A stretch of DNA of 64,000 bases, taken from NCBI RefSeq assembly GCF_000022145.1, contig NC_011891.1:3578501-3642500 (forward strand), read 5' to 3'. Numbering within the stretch: position 1 is the first letter of the stretch; each line of letters opens with the position of its first letter. Below the pieces are notes generated by a model. That model made no database searches. It was not told the origin of the DNA and saw nothing but the letters and a program-made list of their open reading frames with translations. This stretch comes from Anaeromyxobacter dehalogenans 2CP-1 (GTDB lineage: Bacteria > Myxococcota > Myxococcia > Myxococcales > Anaeromyxobacteraceae). The translations under genes and the position numbers were made by a program. Below are positions 43,199-51,083 of the stretch, piece after piece.

Positions 43199-45169
43199 TC
43201 ACTTGCCGCCCACCGGCAGGTGGCAGCTGTCGCACTGGCGCGCAGCGAAGGGCGGGTGGACCGCCGTCTTGAGGAACTTCGGGTCCTTGGACGAGTGCGG
43301 GTCGTGGCAGGCGACGCAGTGCATGACCTTCGCGTCGATGCCGGCGTGGCGGGTCGAGAACTGCGGCGCCTTCACGTCGTGACACTGCTCGCAGAGCGCC
43401 AGCACCGGCTCGCTGGTGAGCTTCGGCTGCGCCGACTGGTGGGGCGAGTGGCAGGAGAGGCAGTCGTCCGCGGGCGCGTGCCTCGTCTCCCCGGCCATCT
43501 TCTCCTTCTGCTTCGTGTGGCAGGAGAAGCAGAGGTCCGGGCCGGAGGCGTTGAGCAGGCCCTTCAGCTTGGCGCCGTGCGGGTTGTGGCACTTGGTGCA
43601 CTCCCCCGACGCGAACGCGGCGTGGACGCTCTTGGCCGAGTCGGAGCTCGCAGCCACCTTGGCGTGGCAGGAGAGGCAGAGCGCCTTCTGGTCCTTCACG
43701 ATCATCCCGCCGGCGTTCGCGCCGTGCGGATCGTGGCAGGTGAGGCAGGCGCCCTCCGCGAACGGCTTGTGGACCACGCCCGCGGAGGCGAGCTTCATGA
43801 GCTCGCCGTGGCATCCCTGACAGAGCTTGGCGCCGTCGGTCTTCAGCAGCTTGGGCCGGTCGGTCGAGTGGCCGGCGTGGCAGGCGCTGCACTTGCCCTC
43901 GAGCACCGGCTTGTGGGTGTGTGCCTTCACGAACCGGGTCTCGGCGTCGGCGTGGCACCCGAAGCACAGCTTGTCCTGGCGCGACGCCATCATGCCCGGG
44001 AAGTCCGAACCGTGCGGGTCGTGACAGGTGGCGCAGTCACCGTCCTTGAACGGCACGTGGACGACCTTGCGCTTGCCCTCCTCGGCGACCTTCGGGTGGC
44101 ACGTGGCACAGCCCTTCGAGACCTCCGTCGCGAGGAGTCCCTTCACCGGCGCCGAGTGCGGCTGGTGGCAGCCGAGGCAGGCCTTCGGCCCCGACATCGG
44201 TTTGTGCGCGACCAGCTTCTTGGCGTCCTTGCCTGCGTGGCACCCGGTGCAGAGCGCGGCGCCGGCAGCCCGGGTCATGGCGGGGCTGTTCGAGGCGTGC
44301 GGGTCGTGGCAGGCGCCGCACTCCTCCTTGCGCACCGGCGCGTGGACCACCTTCTGGCCCTTGGTGACGTCCTTCGCGTCGTGGCAGTTGGCGCACAGCT
44401 TGCCACCCGCCGCCTGCACGGCGAACGGCTTCGGGCTGCTCGGCGCCGCGTGGCACTGGTCGCAGCCGCCGGACAGCGCCGAGTGGACCGACGCCTTCAT
44501 GAGCTTCGGCTGGTCGGAGGAGTGCGGCTCGTGGCAGGCGCTGCAGCGCTTTCCAGCGACCGGATACCCGCCGTGCGCCTTGGCGAACCCGCCGGAGGTG
44601 GGCGCGTGGCACTTCACGCAGAGCTGCCCCTCCTCGGCCTTGAGGAGCGCCTTCTGCGCCGAGGCGTGCGTGGCGTGGCAGGCGCCGCAGCCCTCCTTGG
44701 CGAGCACCGGGTGCACGTTCTTGCGCTCGAAGGCCTTGCGATCGTGGCACTCCCAGCAGACGGCGCTCCCCTCCGCCTTCAGCATGTGGGGGGCGTTGGA
44801 GCCGTGGACGGCGTGACACTGCGTGCACGACCCGGTCTTCAGGACCGCGTGCACGTTCGGCTGGTCCATCCCGATGGACGCCGGCTTGTGGCACGAGTAG
44901 CAGAGCCTGTTGCCGCTCTCCTTCAGCAGGAGCTTCGGGACGATGCCGTGGCGCTGGTGGCAGGCCTCGCACTCGCCCTTCTTCACCGCCTCGTGGCTGT
45001 ACCGGAAGGCGGAGAACTTCTTCGCCTCCTCGGTGTGACAGTCGAGGCACTCCTTCCGCTTGAACTTTCGCTCGGCGGCGCCGCCGTCCGCAGGCGCCAG
45101 GAGCACGCCGGCGGTGAACGCCGCCAGCGCGAGGATCCGCCAGAGTCTCGTCGTGCGCGTCACGGCCAT
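43199..45169 (-). CDS. 26-heme doubled-CXXCH c-type cytochrome
   Basis: A 656-residue exported cytochrome (signal RLWRILALAAFTAGVLLAP to GGAA) with 26 CXXCH motifs in a regular array. Each repeat has the form CxxCHxPHxSxxPxLL...LCxxCH...HxPV..GxC. The protein ends CDSCHLPVGGK. Length per heme is about 25 residues, so it is almost all heme-binding fold, suiting a long-distance electron wire. No lipobox or membrane span apart from the signal. ATG at 45169 follows GAGGGA closely; the PPIase gene ends 22 bases upstream. Contains the same motif type as the 16-heme protein and may have arisen by repeat expansion. Confidence 0.92.
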   Translation of the reverse strand: MAVTRTTRLWRILALAAFTAGVLLAPADGGAAERKFKRKECLDCHTEEAKKFSAFRYSHEAVKKGECEACHQRHGIVPKLLLKESGNRLCYSCHKPASIGMDQPNVHAVLKTGSCTQCHAVHGSNAPHMLKAEGSAVCWECHDRKAFERKNVHPVLAKEGCGACHATHASAQKALLKAEEGQLCVKCHAPTSGGFAKAHGGYPVAGKRCSACHEPHSSDQPKLMKASVHSALSGGCDQCHAAPSSPKPFAVQAAGGKLCANCHDAKDVTKGQKVVHAPVRKEECGACHDPHASNSPAMTRAAGAALCTGCHAGKDAKKLVAHKPMSGPKACLGCHQPHSAPVKGLLATEVSKGCATCHPKVAEEGKRKVVHVPFKDGDCATCHDPHGSDFPGMMASRQDKLCFGCHADAETRFVKAHTHKPVLEGKCSACHAGHSTDRPKLLKTDGAKLCQGCHGELMKLASAGVVHKPFAEGACLTCHDPHGANAGGMIVKDQKALCLSCHAKVAASSDSAKSVHAAFASGECTKCHNPHGAKLKGLLNASGPDLCFSCHTKQKEKMAGETRHAPADDCLSCHSPHQSAQPKLTSEPVLALCEQCHDVKAPQFSTRHAGIDAKVMHCVACHDPHSSKDPKFLKTAVHPPFAARQCDSCHLPVGGK

Positions 45170-45191
45170 TCCCTCGGTGGAGGACCCCGCC

Positions 45192-46955
45192 TCAGTTGCC
45201 GATGCGGGTGATGAACGTCTCGATCTCGTGCGCGGCACGCAGCTTCGCGGCCCAGTCGGTCACCGCGCGGTTCAGCGCCTGTCCGAACAGCTTCTTCTGG
45301 ATGTCGGGCCTGGCTTCTGCGTAGGGCTGGACCTGCGGCTCGGTGCGCGACACGACCAGCACCACGTAGCCCTGTCCCCTCGGCCCTTGGTGCAGGCGGT
45401 AGTCGCCGACCTGCGCCGACCCGAGCGCCCCCGCGAGATCCTCCGGGAGCCCCTTGGCGGAGAGGAGCTGTCCCTCGAAGTCGAGCGCGCGCTGCGCCGG
45501 CGGGAGCTGCCCCTCGGCGTTCGCCTTGAGCCACTTGAAGTCGGTGCCGCGGGCGAGCCGCTCGGCCGCCCGCTGGGCGCCCTTCATGTCGGCGAAGGCG
45601 ACCTGCTCGAGGCGGTACAGCGGCGCCGAGGTGAACTCGTCGCGGTGGCCGTCGTAGTACGCCCGGAGATCCTCGTCCTTGAGGGAGACGTCCGGGACCA
45701 GCACGCGCTGCACGAACGTGCCGAACACCATCGAGTTCTCCTGGTCCTCGACAGCCCGCAGGTACTCCTCGGACTGATCGAGCTTCCGGACCCGCGCCTC
45801 CTTCGTGAACACGCGCTTGTAGATGAGCCCGTCCAGGCGCGGCCGCTTGAGCTTGTCCACCCGCTTCTCCTGCTGCGGCTTCTCCACGCCATGGAAGAAC
45901 TTCTCGCCGACCGCGTTGGCGAGGTCCCCCACCGTGATGGGCGCCTCGCCGGCAATCCGGACGATGGGCCGCTTGTCCTTCACGAGCACGGCGAACCCCG
46001 GCTTCGGCGCGTCGAAGTCGATCTTCCGGAGCAGGGCCTCGTCGATCTTCACGTACTTGCGATCCAGCTCCTTGCGGAATGCCGTGAGAAGCTGGCCGCT
46101 CTGCCGATCGACGGACGCCTTCTCCGCCTCGGCGCGCTTCGCCGGATCGCTCGGATAGACGATGTCCTCCACGTACAGGACCGCGAAGCCGTTCTGCAGC
46201 TTGAGCGGCGTCGTGGCCTCGCCCTTCTGCAGCGGCTTGAGCGCCGCCGCGACGGCCGGCAGCGTCTGATCCGGGGGCAGGACCTCCGGCTCCCCGGTGC
46301 CCTCGGCCTTCTTCTCCGCGATGAGCTGCTTCGCCAGCTCGGCGAAGCCCTTGCCGCCGGCAAGCGCCGGCTTCACCGCGGCGGCGTCCTCCTCCTGCCG
46401 GAAGAGGAGCGAGCGCACCTTCCAGCGCCGCACCGACTCCTTGTAGACGCGCTCGACCTCGAGCGCGTCCGGCTTGACGTCCTTCGTCAATTGCTGCTGG
46501 AGCGTCTCGCGCAGCGTCACGTCCTTGAAGACCGCCAGCTGCTCCTTCAGCTCGGGCAGCTCGTCCAGCCCCATCTCGCGCGCTTCCATGATCAGGAGCC
46601 GCGAGTCGATGAGCCGCTGGAGCACGGCCTTGAAGTCCGGCGACGTCGCGGCGCCCGCCTTCCGCTCATCGTGCGTCGCGGCCAGCGCCTCCTGGAGCTC
46701 CGCCAGGCGCACGACCTGATCGTCGATGCGCGCCACCGGCGTCTGCGCGAACAGCGGCGAGAACAGGGGAGCCTCGATGCGCGCCGCCATGGGCTCGGGC
46801 GCGGTGGTTGCCGGCTTCGAGGCAGGCGAGGGATCGGCCGCCTTGGGCGCGGCGTCAGGCTTCGCCGGCTCCGCCGCCGAGGCGACCTGGGGCGCGGCAA
46901 ACGCGACGAGGACGGCGAGCAACAGGGAGCGGGGCATGTCGTGCGGGATGGTCAT
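45192..46955 (-). CDS. SurA-like periplasmic peptidyl-prolyl isomerase
   Basis: A 587-residue exported foldase. Signal peptide RSLLLAVLVAFAAPQVASA, then a Pro/Ala spacer, a SurA-N-like helical region (ARIDDQVVRLAELQEALAAT to LPELKEQL), and two parvulin-type regions near 190-330 and 430-570. Weak parvulin signatures (GKGFAELAKQL, GEATTPLKLQNGFAVLYVED, KGLPEDLAGALGS) are visible. It heads the cytochrome operon and probably assists folding or export of its cytochromes. The ATG at 46955 would give a leader of about 8 bases from the predicted sigma-54 start; the ATG at 46937, directly before the signal peptide, is the alternative. Confidence 0.8.
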   Translation of the reverse strand: MTIPHDMPRSLLLAVLVAFAAPQVASAAEPAKPDAAPKAADPSPASKPATTAPEPMAARIEAPLFSPLFAQTPVARIDDQVVRLAELQEALAATHDERKAGAATSPDFKAVLQRLIDSRLLIMEAREMGLDELPELKEQLAVFKDVTLRETLQQQLTKDVKPDALEVERVYKESVRRWKVRSLLFRQEEDAAAVKPALAGGKGFAELAKQLIAEKKAEGTGEPEVLPPDQTLPAVAAALKPLQKGEATTPLKLQNGFAVLYVEDIVYPSDPAKRAEAEKASVDRQSGQLLTAFRKELDRKYVKIDEALLRKIDFDAPKPGFAVLVKDKRPIVRIAGEAPITVGDLANAVGEKFFHGVEKPQQEKRVDKLKRPRLDGLIYKRVFTKEARVRKLDQSEEYLRAVEDQENSMVFGTFVQRVLVPDVSLKDEDLRAYYDGHRDEFTSAPLYRLEQVAFADMKGAQRAAERLARGTDFKWLKANAEGQLPPAQRALDFEGQLLSAKGLPEDLAGALGSAQVGDYRLHQGPRGQGYVVLVVSRTEPQVQPYAEARPDIQKKLFGQALNRAVTDWAAKLRAAHEIETFITRIGN

Positions 46956-46973
46956 GTGGGCGGCCGACCTCGG

Positions 46974-46989
46974 TGCAACGGTTGTGCCT
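46974..46989 (-). promoter_or_regulatory. sigma-54 promoter of the cytochrome operon
   Basis: AGGCACAACCGTTGCA has the invariant GG-N10-GC core and matches the consensus TGGCAC-N5-TTGCW at all but the first position. The -12 C is at 46975, giving a start near 46963, just before the PPIase gene. Sigma-54 promoters need an enhancer-binding activator; an inverted repeat lies about 90-100 bases upstream. Confidence 0.75.
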
Positions 46990-47049
46990 CGTGAGCTCGA
47001 TGTAAGACATGGAAATTCGGTTGTGTTTTCCGAACCATTGAAACGCCTC

Positions 47050-47066
47050 GGCGCAACCATTGCGCC
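47050..47066. promoter_or_regulatory. perfect palindrome, candidate activator site of the cytochrome operon
   Basis: GGCGCAA-CCA-TTGCGCC is a 7-bp perfect inverted repeat around CCA, at roughly -87 to -103 from the predicted sigma-54 start. A related half site GAACCATTG (47032-47040) lies 22 bp away centre to centre, two helical turns. A similar palindrome precedes the other OmcS-like gene. Confidence 0.5.
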
Positions 47067-47113
47067 GCGCCACGGATTCCCGCAGCGACTGTCGGCGAAC
47101 GCGTCTTCGACCG

Positions 47114-48307
47114 TCATGGCGCCCCGTGGACGCGCCGCAGCGAACCGGTGAGCCGGCTGCGCTGGGGAGTGGCGTCGGCGCCGCCGGAGCCGCGCGCGAC
47201 CTCCAGGTCCATGCGGTCGACGACCGACGCTGCCACGCGGCACAGGAGGTCGGCGGAGTTCTGGACCCTGCCGAGATCGAACCACCACACGCCGCTGCCG
47301 CCGTCCCCCTGTGACACGGAGCTCCACGCGACGACCTCGTGCGCGCGGTCGAGCACCTGGACCGCGAGCTCCACGCGCGCGGCGTCCGAAGACGCGCCGC
47401 CGCCGTCCTCGTACCGCCGCACGATGCCGGCGACGACCAGGTCCGCGTCCAGCTTGTCGAGTACGGTGCTCGCCACGTCCAGCGAGACGCCGCCTGGCAT
47501 GATCAGGCGGTTCTCGAGCAGCACCGACCGGACCACTCCCGGCTCGACCACCTCGACCGCCGGCGAGGCCGAGAGCTGTCGGACCAGCTCGAGCGCCGCC
47601 GCGTCGCCCGCGCTCCGCCGCCGAGTCTCGTTCACGAACGGCAGGACCGCCACCTTGAACGGCCCCTCGCCCAACCGGGGCGAGCGAAACACCAGCCGCG
47701 GACCGAAACGGCGCTCGGGCTCGCAGGTCCCGGCCCGCGCGCCGCCGCGCAGGTACGCGCGGAGCGAGCGGCCGAGCCGGTCGAGCACGATGCGCTGGAC
47801 GCGCGCGGGATCGCGGATGACGCCGAGGCCGAGCAGCCCCGGCTGCTCGTCGCCGGCGCGCACCGCCCCGTCGATCCAGAGGATCCGGGGCGGCTCCCCG
47901 GTGGACACGAGGCGGAGCGTGACGGCGAGCCGCGGCGGTGCCTGCGGCTGGTAGGCGCCCACCGAGACGAGCACCACCGCGTCGACCCCCAGCTCCTCGC
48001 GCGCCGCGCGCGCGGTCTCCGCGTCCACGCCGGCCGTGTTCCGGACGCGGTGGCGGGCGAGGAAGTCCTCGAGCACGGGGCGCGGCACCACCTCGAGCCC
48101 TGCGCCCGCGACGATGCCCTCGACGCCGCGATCGAGCTCCTCGCCCGGCGCCGGTCCACCGCCGACGTTCACCGTGGGGAATACCGCCACGCGCGCGGGC
48201 GCGGGCGCGGTGGCCACGGGCACCCGCGGATTGCCGCACCCGGCGGCGGCCACCGCGAGCGCGAGGAGCCGCGCCGCGCTAGTGGAAGAGCTGCGACAGG
48301 AGCTCAT
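47114..48307 (-). CDS. lipoprotein with two CsgG-like domains
   Basis: A 397-residue predicted lipoprotein (lipobox AAAGC near Cys24). Two alpha/beta units resemble CsgG/DUF799-type folds: residues about 40-180 (RVAVFPTVNVGGGPAPGEEL, LGVDAVVLVSVGAYQPQ) and 210-390 (FKVAVLPFVNETRRRSAGDA, LDADLVVAGIVRRYED, VVAWSSVSQGDG). CsgG-like proteins form export channels or bind the outer membrane from the periplasm. The ATG at 48307 lies inside the previous gene, overlapping by 29 bases. The last gene before the sigma-54 promoter. Confidence 0.72.
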   Translation of the reverse strand: MSSCRSSSTSAARLLALAVAAAGCGNPRVPVATAPAPARVAVFPTVNVGGGPAPGEELDRGVEGIVAGAGLEVVPRPVLEDFLARHRVRNTAGVDAETARAAREELGVDAVVLVSVGAYQPQAPPRLAVTLRLVSTGEPPRILWIDGAVRAGDEQPGLLGLGVIRDPARVQRIVLDRLGRSLRAYLRGGARAGTCEPERRFGPRLVFRSPRLGEGPFKVAVLPFVNETRRRSAGDAAALELVRQLSASPAVEVVEPGVVRSVLLENRLIMPGGVSLDVASTVLDKLDADLVVAGIVRRYEDGGGASSDAARVELAVQVLDRAHEVVAWSSVSQGDGGSGVWWFDLGRVQNSADLLCRVAASVVDRMDLEVARGSGGADATPQRSRLTGSLRRVHGAP

Positions 48308-48848
48308 CGACGGCTTCCTCGGTGATGCGATTGACCGGCTCCCCCCCGCTCCCGAGGAGCCGATCACTGAGCGTCACCCCGCCCTTGGTCGACTGACCGG
48401 ACCAGACCACCTTGCCGGTCGAGGTCTCGAGCAGCTGCGCGCTGATGGAGACCACGTTCGAGGCCGTCGTCCCGGAGCGGACCTCCCCGTACTCCTTGAC
48501 GACCCCGACGACCACCGCATCCGCCTTGAGGACCGAGCCGAGCTTGACCACCTCCTCGACGGAGGGGCTGGTGGGCAGCGCCACGCCCGCGCGCGCGATC
48601 CCGCGGGCGACCTCGCCCGGGGGCAGCACGTAGATGCCGCCGGTCGCCAGGAGCGCGCTCGAGAACACCTCGCGCACGCGGTCGGCAGCGGCCGCCTCGC
48701 GGGTCAGGTTGGAGAAGGGCATCACCGCGACGGTCCGGATCGAGCCGAAGTCCATGTCGGTGTCGTGGTACACGCGGCCGGAGGAGCGGCAGGCGGCCAG
48801 CAGCAGCATCGTCGCCAGGCAGATCGAGATCGGGGTTCGGGTCGTCAT
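48279..48848 (-). CDS. DUF799/GNA1162-like lipoprotein
   Basis: A 189-residue lipoprotein (lipobox LLLAAC, Cys20). VRTVAVMPFSN-type opening (SIRTVAVMPFSNLTREAA), VLKADAVVVGVVKEYGEV and GKVVWSGQSTKGG match the DUF799/CsgG-like putative outer-membrane lipoprotein family. It is a shorter relative of the following gene. Encoded 24 bases after the outer-membrane barrel gene, so it likely works with it. Confidence 0.8.
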   Translation of the reverse strand: MTTRTPISICLATMLLLAACRSSGRVYHDTDMDFGSIRTVAVMPFSNLTREAAAADRVREVFSSALLATGGIYVLPPGEVARGIARAGVALPTSPSVEEVVKLGSVLKADAVVVGVVKEYGEVRSGTTASNVVSISAQLLETSTGKVVWSGQSTKGGVTLSDRLLGSGGEPVNRITEEAVDELLSQLFH

Positions 48849-48872
48849 GGCATGCTCGCGCTTGCGTCGCGC

Positions 48873-51083
48873 TCAGGAGAGCGTGAGGAAGAGGTGCAGC
48901 ATCAGGGAGTCCGCTCTCGTCCTGCTCTGGGGGGAACGGTTGTCGATGTTCGAGTAGTTGAGGTCCAGGTACGCGTTCGGCCGGACGTTCCATCGAAGGC
49001 TGGCACTCGTGGACTTGGTGGTCGTGTCGGCCACGTCATCCGAGGTCTCCTGATGCTGCCCCGTCAATACCAGGTCTCCTCCGCGCAACGGTGCATACGA
49101 GAGGAGATAGTTCCAGAGCAGGCGGGGGCTCGTGCCCGACTGCGTGGAGCGCGTCGCGCCGGCGGTGGCGAGCAGCGCGGGGAACGGCGTGATGCTGGCG
49201 AGCCCGGTCAGCTGCTGTGCCTCGACCTCGCGCACCCGATCCCCGGTCTCGCTGTGCGATCGGTTGTAGCCGTAGGTTCCCGACAGGTTCAGCACGCGGT
49301 TCGGGACGATCGACGTGGTCGCGGAGGCGAACGTGGTGCGCGTGGACGTGGCCGCTCCCGAGGTGTAGGAGCGGCCCGCGTTTCCGGTGACGCTCAATCC
49401 TCGATACAGATCTGCCCGCGCGAAGACGCTGGCCGCGTTCCGGAGCTGGTCGCCCTCCGGGAGTTGCGCCCAGTTCCCTGCATAGGTGGCGCCGGCGGTC
49501 GCAGCGGGGACCGGATTCACGCCCAGGGACGTGCCCCAGTCGAGCTGCCCGGTGTGCCGGCCCATCGAGCTGCTGTCCGTCCGCGCAACGCGGGCGGTGA
49601 GCGTGGTGACGGGATTCAGGAGCTGCCGGAGCCCGAGGCCGTTCGCGACCACCCAGGCGCCGGACTGCCCGCCCGTCTTGGCCCACCGGAAGCTGAGATC
49701 GTGCGTCAGCGCCGGTGAGTCCAGCAGGCGCGTGGTGACGGTCCCGTTCACCGCGTTGGTCACGGTCGTCGTCCGACCCGCAACCGACTCGGCGGAGACC
49801 TCCTCGAAGAGGACCACCTCGGTGACCAGGATGGCGCCGAGCGTCGCGTCGGTCGTGACCGTGGCGGCGAGCGGGCGGGTCACCAGCTTCAGGTACTTCG
49901 AGCGGGTCCGCTGGATGGGGATCTCGAACCGGTTCTGGAACGGGCCGAACGTCACCGCGCCGTCCAGCGGCACCGGCACCCAGTTGACGTTGTCGTCGCT
50001 TCGCCAGGCGGACCACTCGATCGCGCGCCAGACCGCGTCCGGGAGCAGGCGATCCACCCAGACCTGGACGAGGTTCACCGGCTGGAGCGGCTCCCCCATC
50101 TGCACGCCGACATCGCGCGGTGCCGTGTCGCCCGCCAGCGTGCGCTGGAAGCCGAGGTCGAGCCCTGCGCTGCCCTGAAGGTTGCCGTCCACCAGCGCCG
50201 GGTTCGCCTGGAGCGTGTCGGTGGACGGGACGTCGGGGAACGCCTCCACCAGCGAGAGGCCGGCGAGCGACGGCCGCTGCGTCCGGACCGTGCCGAGCGC
50301 GGAGGTGGCCTGGGTCTCGGAGAGCGAGCTCTGCAGCCCGTACGCGAGGTACGCCTGGGAGCGATCGCCGAAGAAGCGCCGGCGGTAGGTCGCGGTCGCG
50401 ACCTGCCCGAGCGTCCAGGTGCTGGTGTCGTCCACCCGGTCGTCGGTCGTGTTGTACGTCGTCGCGTAGGTGAGCCCCAGCTCGTCCGTCGGCGAGTAGA
50501 TCGCGGTGACGCCGGCGGTCGTGGTGGCCGTGTCGAACTCGGCGCGGGTCTCGTCGAACTGGTTGGCCCGGCTCAGCCGGAGGTTCACGACGGGCAGGTC
50601 CACCGGGTCCCAGCGGGCGGACGCGCCGTAGGTCTCGCTGACCAGCGTCGGCACGCGCGTCCGCTGCCGGCCGCCGGCCGCCGCGTCGACGCTGGACTTC
50701 GCGTCCACGGTGTCCCGGTCGTAGGTGAAGCTGCCGCCCAGCACCGGCCCACCCCAGCCCAGCCCGGTGGAGAGCGTCCACTCCTGGCGCGTGCCGTCGG
50801 TCGACGTGCCGCCGGTCTCGGACCAGAGCTGGTCGCGGAGCAGCGTGCCGTTGGCGCGCCATCGCAGGGCCTCGGTGAAGGACTTGTCGAGCCCGAGGCG
50901 GTACTGCTGCGAGAGCAGCTGCGAGTCTGTGGTGGTGGTGGTTCCCGTCGCATCGGTGAGCCGGAGCCGCGTGACGGTGTACATCGGCTCGGCCGCGGCG
51001 GTCAGGCCATCGGCGCGGGCCGCGCGCGGTCCGAGCCCAGCGGCAACGAGCAGCAGCGCCATCGCTCGCAGCGCTCCCCTCAA
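48873..51083 (-). CDS. outer-membrane beta-barrel protein with discoidin-like insertion
   Basis: A 736-residue exported barrel. Alternating amphipathic strands, many Tyr/Trp/Thr residues (GLGWGGPVLGGSFTYDRDTV, GLTYATTYNTTDDRVDD, ATYRRRFFGDRSQAYLAYGL, GTYGYNRSHSETGDR) and a C-terminal strand SLMLHLFLTLS indicate an outer-membrane barrel. Residues near 320-440 (DAVWRAIEWSAWRSDDNVNW, FEIPIQRTRSKYLKLVTRPL) look like an F5/8-type discoidin domain inserted into the barrel. No CXXCH. It could be the porin-like conduit for the island cytochromes. The TTG at 51083 overlaps the upstream TGA and adds basic residues before the signal core; the ATG at 51062 is the alternative. Confidence 0.8.
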   Translation of the reverse strand: MRGALRAMALLLVAAGLGPRAARADGLTAAAEPMYTVTRLRLTDATGTTTTTDSQLLSQQYRLGLDKSFTEALRWRANGTLLRDQLWSETGGTSTDGTRQEWTLSTGLGWGGPVLGGSFTYDRDTVDAKSSVDAAAGGRQRTRVPTLVSETYGASARWDPVDLPVVNLRLSRANQFDETRAEFDTATTTAGVTAIYSPTDELGLTYATTYNTTDDRVDDTSTWTLGQVATATYRRRFFGDRSQAYLAYGLQSSLSETQATSALGTVRTQRPSLAGLSLVEAFPDVPSTDTLQANPALVDGNLQGSAGLDLGFQRTLAGDTAPRDVGVQMGEPLQPVNLVQVWVDRLLPDAVWRAIEWSAWRSDDNVNWVPVPLDGAVTFGPFQNRFEIPIQRTRSKYLKLVTRPLAATVTTDATLGAILVTEVVLFEEVSAESVAGRTTTVTNAVNGTVTTRLLDSPALTHDLSFRWAKTGGQSGAWVVANGLGLRQLLNPVTTLTARVARTDSSSMGRHTGQLDWGTSLGVNPVPAATAGATYAGNWAQLPEGDQLRNAASVFARADLYRGLSVTGNAGRSYTSGAATSTRTTFASATTSIVPNRVLNLSGTYGYNRSHSETGDRVREVEAQQLTGLASITPFPALLATAGATRSTQSGTSPRLLWNYLLSYAPLRGGDLVLTGQHQETSDDVADTTTKSTSASLRWNVRPNAYLDLNYSNIDNRSPQSRTRADSLMLHLFLTLS

